DNA of 31,129 nt from an uncultured Acetatifactor sp. (GTDB lineage Bacteria > Bacillota > Clostridia > Lachnospirales > Lachnospiraceae), in assembly GCF_910585425.1 (NCBI RefSeq), contig NZ_CAJUCP010000066.1, positions 1-31,129 of the forward strand, read 5' to 3'. The notes below the pieces were generated by a model. It saw nothing but the letters and a program-made list of their open reading frames with translations, ran no database searches and was not told the origin of the DNA. Every line of letters starts with the position of its first letter. Position 1 is the first letter of the stretch. Made by a program: the position numbers and the translations under genes. Positions 30,705 to 31,129 of the stretch are shown piece after piece.

Positions 30705-30920
30705 TTAGCCTACTACGCTTACGTTGGTAGCACGAATCTTGCTGCTGTTCTGAGGATCGCACTCAGTGTCGAAGGTAACCTTCTGGTTTTCCTCCAGGGA
30801 CTTGAAACCGTCCGCATTGATAGCCGAGAAATGTACGAATACTTCCTCGCCGGTCGCATCGTTGGTGATGAAACCGTAACCCTTCTGTGCATTGAACCAT
30901 TTAACTGTACCGTTATTCAT
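30705..30920 (-). CDS. csp: Cold shock protein (CSD family)
   Basis: A 71-residue single cold shock domain, binding single-stranded RNA and DNA and melting RNA structure. RNP1 is KGYGFI (residues about 13-18) and RNP2 is VFVHF (about 27-31), both intact, within MNNGTVKWFNAQKGYGFI. Longer-than-usual insertions are absent; the C-terminal end (RATNVSVVG) is family-like. AAGGAGGT precedes the ATG at 30920. It has a strong promoter at 31062-31090 and an unusually structured leader of about 135 bases (separate entry), suggesting control of expression by RNA structure. Confidence 0.95.
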   Translation of the reverse strand: MNNGTVKWFNAQKGYGFITNDATGEEVFVHFSAINADGFKSLEENQKVTFDTECDPQNSSKIRATNVSVVG

Positions 30921-30967
30921 TTTGGTACCTCCTTGTAATGAAAATTTGTGATTCTTAAACGTCGGGC

Positions 30968-31029
30968 AAAAAAATCACATATTTTTGTAAATCGTCATCA
31001 AAGTAATAGCGACTTACAAAAATATGTGA
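30968..31029 (-). promoter_or_regulatory. Terminator-like hairpin in the csp leader
   Basis: 20-base arms (30975-30994 and 31010-31029) pair with one G-U wobble around a 15-base loop. On the transcribed minus strand the stem is followed by seven T (30968-30974). It lies between the csp promoter and the csp start, so it is inside the leader: a candidate attenuator or thermosensor. The arms are AT-rich. Confidence 0.75.
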
Positions 31030-31061
31030 GTTCCATGACTTTCATTCAGAATACGATTATG

Positions 31062-31090
31062 AGTATAGCTTGCGTTGAAGGAATTGTCAA
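31062..31090 (-). promoter_or_regulatory. Strong sigma-A promoter of csp
   Basis: Minus strand consensus TTGACA (31085-31090), exactly 17 bases, TATACT (31062-31067). Start near 31055. Confidence 0.8.
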
Positions 31091-31129
31091 CTACTTTTTT
31101 AAAATATCGCATAAATTTTTTTCGGACAG

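Overview
The window looks like an accessory-rich chromosomal segment of a gut-type Lachnospiraceae (Clostridia) bacterium. The reasons are the strong AGGAGG-type ribosome binding sites, frequent TTG/GTG starts, canonical sigma-A promoters, and families common in that group (DUF4317, DUF6483, DUF3800, Rpn-like PD-(D/E)XK proteins, a TnpW-like transposon protein, GHKL/LytTR two-component systems, tandem radical SAM proteins). No rRNA, tRNA or CRISPR array was seen. The assignment rests on family knowledge, not on a database search.

Layout. 1-1.8 kb: gene scraps (C-terminus of a cut gene, a small lipoprotein, a LytTR relic, an unknown protein, the N-terminus of a MATE transporter). 1.8-3.6 kb (minus): ECF-type sigma factor plus membrane anti-sigma-like partner, closed by a terminator. 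3.8-4.8 kb: a promoter, three consecutive hairpins ending in a terminator (candidate small RNA or attenuated leader), then a DUF3800 protein and a 50-residue partner. 5.0-8.7 kb: LytTR response regulator, GHKL histidine kinase, ABC ATPase and ABC-2 permease, a sense-and-export module; the kinase gene contains a perfect 20-bp inverted repeat. 8.8-12.1 kb: a decayed RHS locus with three successive toxin tips, two of them still followed by an intact probable immunity gene. 12.1-16.3 kb: debris of mobile and resistance genes (transposase scrap, amber-interrupted HxlR regulator, tyrosine recombinase relic, frameshifted MATE) around an intact PNPOx-like protein, an Rpn-like protein and a TnpW-like protein. 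16.3-18.3 kb: two tandem radical SAM paralogues. 18.3-20.9 kb: a second LytTR regulator convergent with, and overlapping, its probable kinase gene, which is frameshifted in a G7 tract; its promoter carries direct repeats of LytTR-operator type. 21-23.1 kb: surface-protein fragment, a repeat-bearing lipoprotein, DUF6483. 23.1-27.1 kb: a minus-strand esterase coupled to a 44-residue membrane peptide, divergent from a nucleoside phosphorylase and two nucleotidyltransferases. 27.1-31.1 kb: ordinary-looking genes (YccF, DUF4317, MscL with zinc ribbon, TPR lipoprotein, cold shock protein with a hairpin-bearing leader).

How it fits together. The left two thirds is a turnover zone: toxin-tip exchange, insertion and decay have left many fragments, and three frameshifts fall in poly-G runs. 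The right third is more stable. The most promising unexplained items are the structured RNA in front of DUF3800, the inverted repeat inside the first kinase gene, the G-tract and direct repeats of the second two-component system, the cold shock leader hairpin, and the phosphorylase/double-nucleotidyltransferase operon.
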